DNA of 64,000 bases from Begonia masoniana (Eukaryota; Streptophyta; Magnoliopsida; Cucurbitales; Begoniaceae), in assembly GCA_022432975.1 (NCBI GenBank), contig CM039516.1, forward strand, positions 32,397,737-32,461,736. Direction: 5' to 3'. Shown piece by piece: positions 1-11,497 of this stretch. The notes under the pieces are model-generated. The model was not told the origin of the DNA. It did not search any database and saw only the letters and a list, made by a program, of their open reading frames with translations. Position numbers and translations under genes: made by a program. How positions within the stretch are numbered: position 1 is the stretch's first letter; each line of letters starts with the position of its first letter.

Positions 1-190
1 TTGTGATTTAGAGTAGGTTCGGGCTGAGAGACTATTGAGAATACCCGAGTTGTGGGGTTTCAAATTTGGTTCCTCAAACTCCTGTATTGATTCTGTGAAG
101 TTTAGTGAAAGTTTGATATATGTACTATTATGATTTTAGGTGAGCGAGCTTCTGAAGTAGCATTTAGCCGAGCGATTTCCAGGGAGCCAG

Positions 191-682
191 GTAAGTAGAG
201 TTTGTTTGTGCTTTCGGGCCTACATCACAAATAGTAGGATTTATGTATGTTTGTATGTTTATTTCCAGTTGTCATGCATCATGTTTTGAAAGATTACGAA
301 AATGAATTTACATGAAACGCATGGTAAATGTGAGCAGGATGATCAGAACAACTGTTAAGGGGGATTAATCCGCCCCTTAATTGAGAACAGAGGATTGAGG
401 TTTTGGGAAAAGTGATCCACTTCCCAATCCTACAGGGGGATCAGACCAGTTAACTGTTAAGGGAATTAATCCGCCCCTTAATTGAGATCAGAGGATGTAT
501 GCTTTGGGGAATGACTGATCCACTTTCCCATCGTACAGAGGGATCCACAGAGAACAAATTTGAATACAACTGAGATGAGAAAGTAGAGAATGCATGTTTA
601 GGGAAATTTTTGTTTCATTAATTCATTTCATTCATTGCTCTACTTGCTTAGCATTAGGCTAATAGATGAGTTTGTGATGTAG
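191..682 (+). other. Intron-like leader module with paired arms (family A LTR)
   Basis: A donor-like CAG/GTAAGT (188-196) is followed by arm 1, CCTACATCACAAA (219-231). Its exact reverse complement TTTGTGATGTAGG (671-683) ends in an acceptor-like TGTAG/GTGAAG. A 51-base mini-exon candidate (140-190) precedes the donor, itself preceded by TTTTAG. Splicing is inferred from sequence only. Confidence 0.5.
351..560 (+). repeat. Tandem ~105-bp hairpin unit, two copies
   Basis: Two diverged tandem units. Each contains a potential hairpin (TTAAGGG...CCCCTTAA) and a second one around GGGAAAAGTGATCCACTTCCC. The same kind of duplication occurs at the same place in the RE-1 LTRs, in the two reverse family A solo LTRs and in the LTR at the right edge. 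Confidence 0.65.
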
Positions 683-1039
683 GTGAAGAAGTTACTGAAG
701 GTGTGTTTACCGACCGATAAGAGGACCAGGCTGGTTGGAGGAGCATTTTCAGGCATCGGTTTTGCCATCTGTTGGGGCGGTTTAATCCATGGCTGCAGGT
801 GTTGAGTTGGGAGTAACTAGTTCAGTATAGATGTTTCTTTTTCTGAAAATTTTATGATAGTAGTGTTTTCAAAACTTTGAATACATTCTGAGAATCTTTG
901 ATATTTGTGTTCTGTTGGGTTTTGAAAATACTGTTTTCTACTGGATTTGAGTGATGCAATGATTTGATCTGTCTCTGATTGGTCTTAGTAAAATACTTAA
1001 ATCCTTTGATAGTCAGAGCTTTCTTGGAATACAGCAGAA

Positions 1040-1400
1040 TTACTGTTCTGAAGTCTATCGACAGATGTTGGATGAAGGAGTCATCCGGCTGACGTCATCG
1101 GTAGATGAAAGTGGTAAGTTTTGTCGTCTAGCGATCGGCAGATGTTGGATGAAGGAGTCATCCGGCTGACGTCATCGGTAGATATAAGTTGCGAGTTGTA
1201 GTCTAGCGATCGGCAGATGCTGGAGGAAGGAATCCCCCGGCTGACGTCATCGGTAGATGTAAGTAGCAAGTTTTGTCGCCTAGCTATCGGTAGATGCAGT
1301 CTACCGAGAGTTGTCCTGTTTGTATATCTTCCGGCTGACGTCATCGGAAGATGTAGGTAGTGTTTGTCGTTTTGTGACCGGTTGATATAACCGAAGTTTT
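1040..1400 (+). promoter_or_regulatory. Cluster of four TGACGTCA palindromes in short tandem repeats
   Basis: TGACGTCA occurs at 1090-1097, 1167-1174, 1242-1249 and 1336-1343, embedded in ~76-bp repeats of the type GATGAAGGAGTCATCCGGC. TGACGTCA is the C-box/CRE-type core bound by plant bZIP (including TGA-class) factors; binding here is inference. The position is well downstream of the presumed start site, so an enhancer or internal silencing target is as likely as a promoter. Confidence 0.5.
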
Positions 1401-1756
1401 GTCGTTTGTCATCGGTAGAGGCCTCCTATTTTCTATTTCTGCTCCTTGTGTTGACTTTGTCGTCGGCAGATGTGTTTGACTTCTGCAATTTCATGGGTAT
1501 TCCACATTTTAAAGCTTTATATTTTTGGCCCATTATTCTTAACACTCCCAACAATTATTTTGAAATGTTTTCACAGATTATTTAACTTCATTGATGTTCG
1601 ATTGATTTCCGCTGCAAGTTTTAAAATACATCGAGTCTTAGAAAATGTTAAATTTTGACTGTCGAGTGAAATATTTTTAAATTTAGTATCAAGTCGTCAT
1701 GGTTCGGTTCAGTGTGTTGAGTAGCAAACCGGGTTTAGATAACTCGGGGCGTTACA

Positions 1757-2225
1757 ATTTGGTTTCTCCAAAACTCTCTTATTCGTCCAAATATTCCAAC
1801 TTATCCCTAAGGTTCTAACGAAATGCTCCGTTCGCAAAACGGACTAAATTTACTATTTTTACATATTAAAACGCTACAGGGTTATAAACGAAACTTTGGC
1901 GTTATACCATCGATTTGAATTACCAAAATTCCCTTATTTTTCCTAAAATCCCTATAAATCATAAGGATCATAATAAAATTCTTCGTTCATAAAACGGACT
2001 TAGTTTGCTATATTTACTAAAATACCTCTATATTACGAGAAATACCAAAATCTCGTAAAATCAGCGTTACATCTTCAAAAATTCCTTCATTTCTCCATAT
2101 ACTCCAATTTATTTATAGGGTGCCAATAAAACTTCTCATTTGTAAAACGAGCTTAATTTGGCATATTTACAAAAATGCCTTTCATACGCGGAAAATTGAA
2201 AACCCGTCGAAAATCGGGTGTTACA
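1757..2225 (-). mobile_element. U3 fragment of a reverse-oriented LTR (family G-like)
   Basis: Read on the minus strand this begins TGTAACACCCGATTTTCGAC, a typical LTR start, and resembles the first few hundred bases of the solo LTR at 45190-47768. It holds three imperfect ~150-bp tandem units, each carrying a GTAAAWATRNCAAA-like phrase followed by a CGTTTTRYGAACG-like phrase. The remainder of this LTR lies beyond the element to its left, outside the window. Confidence 0.65.
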
Positions 2226-3692
2226 AATCTGATATTGTTTGATATATTTTATGAGATAGCCATTAATATTTTAGAAATTCTCTTTGGGAATAGACTTTTG
2301 TTCCAGAGTATACGCTTGATAACAGGAGGATGTTCTTCAGAACGAGAGCCCGTTCCTAAGAACTTTATCTGGAACGGTCAAGAACAAGAGACTGTTCTAG
2401 AGAATCTCCAAAATATTAATGACAATCTCAGAAAATATGCTAAACAATCTTGCATTTTTTTGAAATTTTTACCACGTATCCACTATATCATAAGAAGACG
2501 TGATGGAAAGTTTAATAATTTTTGAAAGAGATACGTAATTTTAATGAACTATTTTGTAAAAATGATGTAACAAATTATGATAAATCGTGAAAGTGTTAAA
2601 AAATCACAAAAATTTTCAAAATTCATTCCCATAATTTACTAAACATGTGGTAAAAATTTCAAAACCATCTAATAGTATTTGATATATTTTCCGAGAAATA
2701 TGCTAATATTTTGGAGATTCTTCACAGGAACAGGCTCCTGTTCTCTAGAACGGGCTCCCGTTCCCGAGAGATCTTTTTTTAAAAAAGATACACGACAGAA
2801 CGGAAGCCCGTTCTTGAGAGCAGCTACCGCTTGAGTTTATTTTATCAGATTTTTAATAGTTTAAAGTTTGTTTTGTTAAATAAAATAGTTTAGAGTTTGT
2901 TTCGTTAATAACTCCAAGGTTTACCATGTAATTTATACCCTAAATTATTACCAAATAAAAAATCCAAATTGATCTCAATCAACGCTAATTAGAAAATTTA
3001 TCTCAATACAAAATATTTACGAAATCAAGCTATTCAACCTAAATTAAATTAGCAATAGACTGAAATTTTGAAAGATGCATACACTCTTCCAAAAAGAAAG
3101 AGTTTCCATTTATCCTCTGTCCGTTCATTCCAAAAAGACAGTTTCTTGTATTTTAACAATTATTGTGAGTTTATATATTTAATCATAATTATATGTCGAT
3201 ATCTATCATAAAATTAAATTGATTAATTAATCAAATAAAGATGAGTTATAACATTTTACTAAAGTATTAGTCAATTTTTAATTTTGATGATGGAACAAAC
3301 CTAACCTATCATAAGATATAAATTCAAGGTTATGATCACTAGATCAAATAACTAGTTATCTCTCTCTTAGTCTATCTTCCGCTGAAAGAATACAAAGATT
3401 TGACACTCTCTTGAAAAAAGTCATTTGACTAAGAAGATCAAAGTCATTGATCCCAAACTCGATAACTGTTTAGGAAAACTAACAATGAAGGTTTTTTTAT
3501 TGGTTCAGATATATTAATTCTGTCTTGGAAATTCTGATATAATGAATCTAGTCTTTGAGTTTTATGAAATTCGATTTACATATTTAAGTCTAACAAGTGA
3601 TATTAGAGCATCTTCACATTTTAGGAAAAACGTTAAATGCTTAATTTCTTAGATCCACAAAATTTTACATTTAAATTCTTCTGGGACTCTAG
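2226..3692. other. Unassigned AT-rich DNA; quasi-palindromes, no gene
   Basis: No convincing coding region. A ~55-bp phrase beginning TTGATATATTTT occurs twice (about 2237 and 2678). Four 16-bp quasi-palindromes of the form GAAC-8 bases-GTTC lie at 2340-2355, 2728-2743, 2748-2763 and 2798-2813. The rest is AT-rich and unrecognised. Confidence 0.5.
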
Positions 3693-4049
3693 ATTATGAT
3701 TAGAAGTGGGCAGGACTGGACCAATTCCTAAGAACAAGGTCAGATTGCCGATTTCGGTCCGATTTCAGTCCCACATCCACGGTTCTCGGTCTAGTTTCGG
3801 TCCTTCCACGTAATATCTCACCGGTTTCGATCCGGTCCACGGTTCATAATCCAAAATCTTGAAAAATGGGGACTGGACCGATAATTAAAAAAAAAACAAA
3901 GAAAATGCTAAAATATGAATATACTGGACCGATAGTGAAGAGCTTTACCCGTCGCTTGATCACTCTCACTTCAAGCAATTCGCAAATCAGCGCCTGCTCG
4001 ACTGCTTCTCTGCTCCCAAACGGCCAAGCCCTAGACAACTTGATCTAAA

Positions 4050-4725
4050 ACTATTGAATGTGTCGAGGATTGAAGATAATCAAAATCAAGTTGAAGCAAG
4101 GGAGACCAAAGATGCATGAAGATTTACATGTGCCATGCACATGCACGTGTAAGAATTAAAAAGTCACATGCGAAGCACATGCAAATCTAAACAAATCACG
4201 TATGAGAGATTTTATCCGACAGAATCTACTCAAATCAATTCAAATCATATTCAAACGTAGTTTAAAGGTGAAATGATATCTTATCATGCAAAGTATCATT
4301 ATCTCACGATTTTATTAGTTATTTTATTTTTATTTTGTTTTTTTTAATTATTTAGTTTAATTTTAATGTGTAGTCTATTTAATGGAAAAACTATTTTATT
4401 TAGTGGGGAACAAGTTTGAATTAAAAAGACTGAGTGTTTTTTCTAGAGAGGATTTCTCTTTGGTTCTTTGCGAAGAACAACGATCTTCTTCAAGTCACGC
4501 TTGAAGAATCTCGCTTGATAGCTTTGGTTCTAACCAACGAGTTTGGTCTGGGTCAAGCTCCTGTTTTGATAGCTTTGGTTCAGCCAACAGATGTGGCTCG
4601 GGTCAAGCTCCTGTTTTGATAACTAGGGTTCCATCGAATTCTTCGATTGGGGTCTTAGTTCCTTACTTTGTTCTTGAATCAAAAAGGCATTCCTTTCAAT
4701 TATTCCGCATTGTTGTCGGGTCCCG
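4050..4725 (+). mobile_element. LTR-like insertion in the hAT 5' region
   Basis: Phrases here (TTGAAGCAAGGGAGACC, TTCTTCAAGTCACGCTTGAA, GGTTCCATCGAATTCTTCGA) recur in diverged form and in the same order at about 25290-26010. The shared layout (A-rich leader, then repeated 'tagctttggttc' phrases, then a run ending near ATTCCGCAT) suggests two copies of one unnamed LTR. Ends and target duplications were not resolved. Confidence 0.4.
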
Positions 4726-4776
4726 GGTCCTTTCGATCCGAGGTTCGCATCAACCCTAGTTCGGAAGTCCCTCCTC

Positions 4777-4960
4777 AGTGCTCGCCTCACCTGTCCTTGA
4801 TGCTCGGCTCTGTCGTTGATGCTCGCTTCTGCCCTTGGTGCTCAACTTTGTCCTCGGTGCTCAGCTTGTCCTCGTGTTCTCCTGTCCTCGATGCTTGACT
4901 CTGTCCTTGTGCCTGCCTACTCTCGATGCTCACCTGTCTTCGGTGTTTGACAGTCAGCTC
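4777..4960 (+). repeat. Irregular ~15-bp minisatellite (TCCTCGATGCTC-like)
   Basis: About ten irregular repeats of phrases such as 'gtccttgatgctcg', 'tcgttgatgctcg' and 'tcctcggtgctca'. They lie in what would be the hAT 5' untranslated region, upstream of the transposase start. No function is evident. Confidence 0.55.
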
Positions 4961-5266
4961 ATAGCTCACTGTATGTGTAATTTTTGTGATAGTAAATGAA
5001 ATTGTTGCTGCTCACTGTTGGAGTGTTGGTTGATAGATTTTTGGCTGTTGGTTGATTTTATATTGGTCTGTTTTTGTTTGACTGTTTATGTTGGATAATG
5101 GATATGCGTTGGTTGTTGATAGATTTTTGCCTGCTCACTGTTGGAGTGTATATTTGATAGATTTATGTTGGCCGTTGCTGTGCTACTCACTGTAGGAAGT
5201 TTATCTGTTTCTAAATTTAGGTTGATTAATGTATTTATATGTTTATTTTTTTTGCTCCACGATAGG

Positions 5267-7150
5267 ATGGATACTCCTGATAGTTAAAATTCGCATGTAT
5301 AATCGAAAAGAACCAAGTCTATAGCTTTAATTCACTTCAGTAGGGTACCAAACACATATCAAGTTAAATGTAATTATTGTTGGCAGATTTATACAACACA
5401 CCCGACGAAAAATGAGACGTCAAGTTTAGTGAAGCATATTAAAGCATCCAAAAAGTTTTCACGAAATGTAGACAATAGGCAACCAACCTTGAACTTTAAA
5501 CCTAGTGAGGGCAAGAGTGCTAGTATACAAATATTTACTATGATGGTTGCTAGAGAATTTCTTGCAAAGATGATTATCTTGGATGAATTGTCATTGAAAG
5601 TGGTAGAGGAATTGGTTTTAAGACATTTTGTATGTATTTAAATCCCAAGTTTATTATGTCATATAGAAGAACAGTAACAAGAGATATTCGCGACATATTT
5701 CAGAAAGAAAGAACAAAGTTGAAGAGTATTTTTTTACAACATCACAAAGATTATGTTTGACCACTAACACGTGGACCTTTATTCAAAATTTGAATTACAC
5801 GGTACTGACATGTCATTATATTGATAAAGAGTGGCATGTGCAAAAGAAAATATTGAATTTTTGTTTGATTCCGAACCATAGGGTGAATCTATTGGTAAGG
5901 AAGTTGAAAAATATTTGCTTAGTTGGGAGATTGAAAATGTTACAACCATAACCGTTGACAATGTGTCTTCCAACGACGTCGCTATTTCTTATTTGATGAA
6001 AACAGTTCGAAATTGGGAGGGGTTGATTTTAAATGGCGATCATATGCACATGCGATGTTTTGCACATGTTCTCAATTTGATCATTTCTGATGGTTTGAAA
6101 GAACATCAAGAGTCCACAGTAAGGGTAATAAAAGTTGTTAAGTACATAAGGTCTTCTTCGGGAAGATTGCAATAGTTCAAAGTTTGCGTTGATGCAATCA
6201 AAATTACTTATAAAAGTAATTTATCGCTCGACGTTCCGACTCGTTGGAACTCGACCTATTTGATGTTGGGAAGCGCTGAGAAGTGTGAAGTGGCTTTTGA
6301 AAAACTAGCATAGAAAGATAGCTCCTTTCATGAAATGAGAGTGGAAGGTGCACCCACATTTGAAGATTGGTCATGCATTTGAGAATATATTAAATTCTTA
6401 GAGACATTCATATTATGACACTTCATGTTTATGGTTCTCCACATATTACATTGAATATGTAAGTAGGTGAAGTCTGCAATTTGAAGATTGCTATTGAGAA
6501 ATATGGTAAGGGAGATAATATAACGCTAAGAAGAATGACCAACGAGATGTATAAGAAATTTGAGAAATATTGGGGATGTTTTGAAAAAATAAACATGCTT
6601 ACATATGTTGCTCTTGTTCTTGATCCAAGTTGCAAAATAAAATTTTTACGGCATTGTTTAGCAATTTTATTTGGAAGTGATAGAGCTGCACAATCTTTAA
6701 AGCAGGTAAAGGATGTCATTGAAAAGTTGTATATCAAATATAAAGGTGACACAACCAATGAAGCCCAGACTCAAAGTAGTAGCAATAGTCGACAAAGGTC
6801 TCCACTTTCAATGAGTTCTTTGGAGCAAGCTCGTTCAAGTGTAGTGTACTCTATGTTTTATGGTCCTGACAATTCTTTTGAAACAAGTGATGAAACTAAT
6901 ATGTCAGAGATTGATCTATATTTGTATGAGAAGTTAGAGATTTTTTCAAATAGTTCTGACATATTATTTTAGTAGAAGAAGAACTCCGAGAAGTATAAAA
7001 TTTTGAGTGCAATTGCGAAAGATATATTGATCATTAAAATTTCTATGGTGACGTCAGAATCTGCTTTTAGTTGTTGTGGTTGTGCTCTTGATGCCTTTCA
7101 CAGTTCTCTAAGCCCCCAAAGTGTTGAAGCTCCTATATGCTTCTAAAGTT
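5267..7150 (+). pseudogene. Decayed hAT transposase (RICESLEEPER/DAYSLEEPER type)
   Basis: Frames recognisable in order: an N-terminal BED-type zinc finger remnant (a CNYC pair followed by VKHIKAS, 5360-5460); the region before the catalytic core (5429-5641); a core segment with TVDNVSSNDVAISYL and HMRCFAHVLNLIISDGLKEH (5915-6175); WNSTYLML (about 6238); the DUF4413-like segment YKKFEKYWGCFEKINMLTYV...LDPSCK (6481-6760); and the C-terminal dimerisation region with SESAFSCCG...ALDAFHSSLSPQSVEA (6981-7145). The start ATG (5267) follows an acceptor-like GATAG, suggesting a 5' UTR intron. The reading frame is broken by many stops and shifts, so no active transposase can be made. Intact members bind terminal repeats and cut and paste the element. 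Family assignment rests on remembered motifs. Confidence 0.8.
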
Positions 7151-7429
7151 GACTCAAAACATTCAATCATTTCAAAATTTCTACAAACATTGATGATCAT
7201 TTCAAAGATAGTGCTATCAAAATTATAGAAAAAAGTCCGAACATTCTAATATTTATTTGTTTTACATGTTTATCTCTAAATTAATTATTAACTAATGTTT
7301 TCAATATTTTCATTTGGTAGATCTCATTGACCATACCGATGAAAATTATCTCAAAGATGGCACATCTTTTGTTTGATATGGTTGCATTTATTGACTAATG
7401 ACTTCATTTCGATGTTTATCTCTAATGGT

Positions 7430-7676
7430 TTGGGATTGATTTCTTAGATTTGATTTTAATGTTTGATAGTTGAATTTAGTTTGTATGTTACATACTTTGA
7501 TTTATTTTGGATGTCGAATTTAGTTTCTTACATTTCTTTTTAATGTTTTATAGTTGGATTTAATTTGTATGTTACATAGTTGGATTTATTTTTAATTTTA
7601 AATTTAACTTCTTAGATTTCATTTTAATGTTTGATAGTTGAATTTAGTTTGTATGTTACATAGTTGGATTTCTTTT
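7430..7676 (+). repeat. Diverged tandem repeats in the hAT 3' region
   Basis: Three to four diverged units containing TTTGATAGTTGAATTTAG and TTTGTATGTTACATA. The tract stops abruptly at 7676 where unrelated sequence begins. Confidence 0.6.
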
Positions 7677-8195
7677 TGACACGCTTTGGCCCAGAAAAGA
7701 ACCCTTACCCATGAAACAACAACCTTTGTTGGTGATCGGTTACCGAGAGCACTTCAAAAAGACTTGCACAAAATAGCATAAATGAACTCAAATGAAATAG
7801 AGTTTTTGACAGAATCTTACCACTCAAAGGAAGTACCATACCAAGAAATAACAAGTGCTAAAACGTAATGGAGATGAAGTTAAAATGTAGGCTCCAAAAA
7901 CCGTCTGATGAACCAATGTTATGGTTCTCGGCGTGCACTACTTTCCAAGAAAAGAAGTGGCAGTGATGGAGGTTGGTTTAACTTAAGTTCTACTTTTTCT
8001 TGCTCACTCGAAGAGGAGGAGAAGTATGGGGGAACTTGCTCTCAAAGAACCACGGCTTTGAAGCAAAGGAGGCACTCTCCTCTTGGTTGTAAACAACCAA
8101 TGCGCACTTACCTTGTCTGCAAGATGAACCACTCGGGTTTCTCCTTAGCAAAAGGGTTTGTTTTCATTCATCAACCAAAAAATTTACATTCATCA
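7677..8195 (-). mobile_element. LTR-like segment, part 1 (continues at 24344)
   Basis: The sequence opens with TGACACGCTTTGGCCC. A similar opening, TGATACGCTTTCAC, at 26601 sits directly beside a reverse tRNA-Met primer-site-like GGCTCTGATAAC. This suggests the segment is the 3' end of a minus-strand LTR inserted in the hAT tail. It is split by the family R solo LTR. Its other end was not found. Confidence 0.35.
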
Positions 8196-8679
8196 TGTAA
8201 CGCCCCCGAACTCACCCCGACTCGGTGCGTTACTTTTGTAACACCCGGTTTCATTGAACCAATTTACTTAACCAACTTGTAGTGTACGTTTTATGGATAT
8301 AATTGGAAGAATTAGTGATTAGGTTAATAAATGACTAAGTAATTGTAACGCCCCGAGTTTTCTGAACCCAGTTTGTTACTCATAAGCCGTACATAACTAA
8401 GAAACCTTGGACTAAATTTAAAACTCTCTCGAAAGTCTAAATTTAACATTTCTTTTTTTTAAAAAGAAACTTCAAAACATTTAAATGCTTGCAGCGGAAA
8501 TCATTTGAACCACAATGAAGTTATACAAAACTACGAAACGCTGTTGAATTGTTAAGAAACAATCGGCAATTTAAAAATTCTAGTTTAAACAGCGAAATAC
8601 TAGAGAAGTCGTAGAAGTCAAATACATCTACCGATTGATAAAGTCAACGGAAGAAGCAGAAAACAACCAAAATAGAAGA

Positions 8680-8940
8680 CTCCTGCCGATGACGTCAGTC
8701 GAATGAAAAACAAAGGACATCTCTCGGTAGACTGTATCTACCGGTGACTAAACGACAAAATGCACTCTACATCTTCCGATGACGTCAGCACGCATCTGCC
8801 GATGAGTTTACTGAAACATCATCTGATGGACTTAGACCTACATCTTCCGATGACGTCAGCTCGCATCTGCCGATGAGTTTACTGAGACATCATCCGATAG
8901 ACTTAAACCTACATCTTCCGATGACGTCAGCACGCATGTG
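8680..8940 (-). promoter_or_regulatory. Four TGACGTCA palindromes in ~70-bp repeats
   Basis: Sites at 8690-8697, 8780-8787, 8851-8858 and 8922-8929, each within CATCTTCCGATGACGTCAGC-like context. It has the same arrangement as in the LTR at 1-1756 but in a different subfamily, so the cluster has been kept through divergence. Confidence 0.5.
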
Positions 8941-9619
8941 CCGATCACTAAACGTCAAACGTAGTACCCACTCATACCGGTAGGGCAAATTCTACATCTT
9001 TCGATGGAACAAACCTCATGTACCGGTGACTTTACTGAGACATCATCCGATGACTATTCTTAAGGCATCTTTCGATAGAATTAACCTACATCATCCGATG
9101 ACTTTTCTTAAGGCATCTTCCGATAGACAACAACACAACTTTCTCCGATAGAAAACAATAACTTCTACACACATCCACCGATAGCTTTTACCAAAACATC
9201 ATTCAGAGGCAGTTTAAATCATTGTATTGCTCAAATTCAGTAAAAATAATATTATAAAATCCAACGGAACACTAATGTCAGGAAATCTCCAAAACTAATT
9301 CAAAAGGTTGCTACCACTACTGTCATGAAAACTCAATGTACTCAGATTGAATCATTATCAATTAGACCTTCACAACCGCTGACACCAGTTAACCCGCCTC
9401 ATCAGTTTACCAGACCGGAGCATGAATGTACCCCTCCAACCACATCTACTGATCTGTGCACATGGGAAATTCACCTGCAGTAATCTCTTCACCTACATCA
9501 CAAAACTCATCTATTAGCCTAATGCTAAGCAAGTAAAGCTAGAAATGAAATGTGTACTGGAATGTAAATCCTAAATATGCAGTTTCTACTTTCATTCCTC
9601 AGTTATGTTGCATTCGTTC

Positions 9620-9860
9620 ACTGGTCTGATGATCCCTGATACAATGGGAGGTGGATCAGTTTTCCCAGGGTATAAATCCATATGTACGATTTAAGGGGCG
9701 GATTAATTCCCTTAAAAGTATACTGATAATCCCTGATACAATGGGAGGTGGATCAGTTTTCCCAGGGTATAAATCCATATGTACGATTTAAGGGCGGACA
9801 GGGTATAAATCCATATGTACGAAGGTTTAACGGGGCGGATTAATTCCCTTAAAAGTATAC
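9620..9860 (-). repeat. Tandem ~100-bp hairpin units, about 2.5 copies
   Basis: The phrase CCTGATACAATGGGAGGTGG is present at about 9628 and 9729 with following sequence repeated, then a partial third copy near 9795-9860. This is the expanded counterpart of the two-unit hairpin repeat in other family A LTRs. Confidence 0.7.
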
Positions 9861-11017
9861 TGTCACAATCTGTTCACACCTCAAACCATGCTACCTTCGG
9901 GTAAATATATTTTTCGTTTTCTTTCAAAATAGTGATGCAATGGAAAACTGAAAAGGAAACATTCATTCATGCACACACAAATTCCTACTGGTTTGTGATG
10001 TAGGCACATGCAAACTCTACCTTAACCTGGTCCTCCTGGAAAAAACTTGGTTGGCAAGCTACTTCGGGTATTACTCAAACCTAAAACCCATAAGAGAAGA
10101 GTATACATTAAATTTCCTCTAAGCTTCAGTCTAAAACCACTAGAAATCTAAGGGAATTTGTTTTGAAACTCTAGGCATTGTGCATTCCTGATTTTAACTA
10201 TAAACCGAAACCACCACTCGCGTACCGCTATCTGCAAAACCTCATTTAACATCCCTCCTACCAACGATAGATACAATGTAACAAGAAATAGAAGCAAAAC
10301 TCACCAAGTTCAGAGGAAATCGCTGGAGGAAGTCGAAGGGGGGTCTCCTATCGCGCTCTGCTAAGCTGAGGAGCTGAGAATGGAGAGGAAATGAAATAAA
10401 CAGTGGCGGCTACTTCATTAATAGTTTCCTTAAATACGTTATCCACCTTTGAATTTCTAATTACCCTTATGCCCTTGCCTAGTCATCCACTAACCCTACA
10501 TTTAATATTGCTATATAAATTGTGCCATTAGTTTAAAAGGAATAGAGAAACGGTTTGATAGAACTGGGTATTACAGTAATGGCATAATAGTAAATAGAAA
10601 ATTATAGTGATAACCTAATTATGGAAAGAGGTTTTGTGATTAATGCACTGTAGCCGCCACTATTTTTCATACTTTCTCTCTCGGTATTCAGCTCAAACTC
10701 AGCAGAGCTCTACAGACGATTCCCTCTCTGATTTTTATCCAAACTAGGTGAGTCTACTTCTATTTCGTGTTACATTGTAACTAGTGATGGTAGAGAGGAG
10801 TTCAGATGTGAGCTTTGGTGAATGCTGTAGGTGGGAGTTAGTTTCAGTTTTGTGGAGAATCAGGAATGCACTATGTATAGAACTCCCAAACTAGATTTCT
10901 TAGGTTTCTGGATAGATTAGAATGAGGTTTAGTAAAAATATAATTGATATTCTAATTATGACTTAGGTGAGCAAAACTTCCGAAGTAGTTTGAAACCGAG
11001 CATTTCCAAGAAGCAAG

Positions 11018-11497
11018 GTAAGTGGAGTATGCATGTGCCTTCGGGCCTACATCACAAAACAGTAGGATTATGTATGTTTGAATGTGTCTGTATATCATGC
11101 ATCATAATTTGAAAGAATATGAAAATGAATTTACATGTAATTGCATGGTAAGGAATGACCAGATTGCAATAGATAAACTATTAAGGGAACAAATCACCCC
11201 TTAACTTATGAAGGGATTTATGACTTTGGGAAGATTGATCTACTTCCCAATGGAATAGAAGGATCAGATAAACTATTAATGAAACTAATCCGCCCCTTAA
11301 CTTATGAAGGGATGTATGACTTTGGAAAAATTGATCAAACTCCCAATGGAACCGAGGGATCAGATCAGTGAAAAAATGTAAATACAACTGAGATGTGAAA
11401 GTAGAAACTGCATGATTAAGATTTATGTTTCAGCATTTTATTTCATTATTGCTTCACTTATTTAGCATTAGGCTAATAGATGAGTTTTGTGATGTAG
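11018..11497 (+). other. Intron-like leader module with 15-bp paired arms (RE-1 5' LTR)
   Basis: Donor-like AAG/GTAAGT at 11018; arm 1 CCTACATCACAAAAC (11046-11060); arm 2 is its perfect reverse complement at 11484-11498, ending in TGTAG/GTGAAG. The preceding 51-base mini-exon candidate is 10967-11017, behind GACTTAG; a first donor-like CTAG/GTGAGT lies at about 10748. Confidence 0.55.

Larger units (their letters stand above)
1..1756 (+). mobile_element. Family A LTR, right-hand part (left end outside window)
   Basis: This is the promoter-distal part of a long Ty3/gypsy LTR in plus orientation. It ends in GGGGCGTTACA, the same 3' terminus that in RE-1 is followed by a tRNA primer site. Here no primer site follows (the next bases are ATTTGGTTTC), so this is a 3' LTR or a solo LTR; the left edge hides which. 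Reverse-complementing 14141-15897 gives almost the same sequence (1757 versus 1756 bases, a few differences per hundred at most), so the two are recent copies of one family. It contains an intron-like module (191-682), a ~105-bp tandem hairpin repeat and four TGACGTCA palindromes. It interrupts the reverse LTR fragment to its right. Confidence 0.85.
8344..10575 (-). mobile_element. Family A solo LTR inside the RE-1 5' LTR
   Basis: The plus-strand ends are TGTAACGCCCCGAG and GGTATTACA; the minus-strand reading matches the family A LTR direction. The target duplication GTAAT is perfect (8339-8343 and 10576-10580), and the RE-1 LTR resumes exactly after it (compare 19540-19570). Length 2232 bp. 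It has TGACGTCA at 8690, 8780, 8851 and 8922, paired arms at 9492-9506 and 9991-10004, and a reverse TATA-like CTTAAATA at 10429-10436. The subfamily differs clearly from 14141-16245. Confidence 0.93.

Noticed and set aside
1081..1344. 87-residue open frame repeated at 14554-14817
   Set aside because: It is a by-product of the TGACGTCA tandem repeats, identical because the two LTRs are copies; no start context or protein-like composition.
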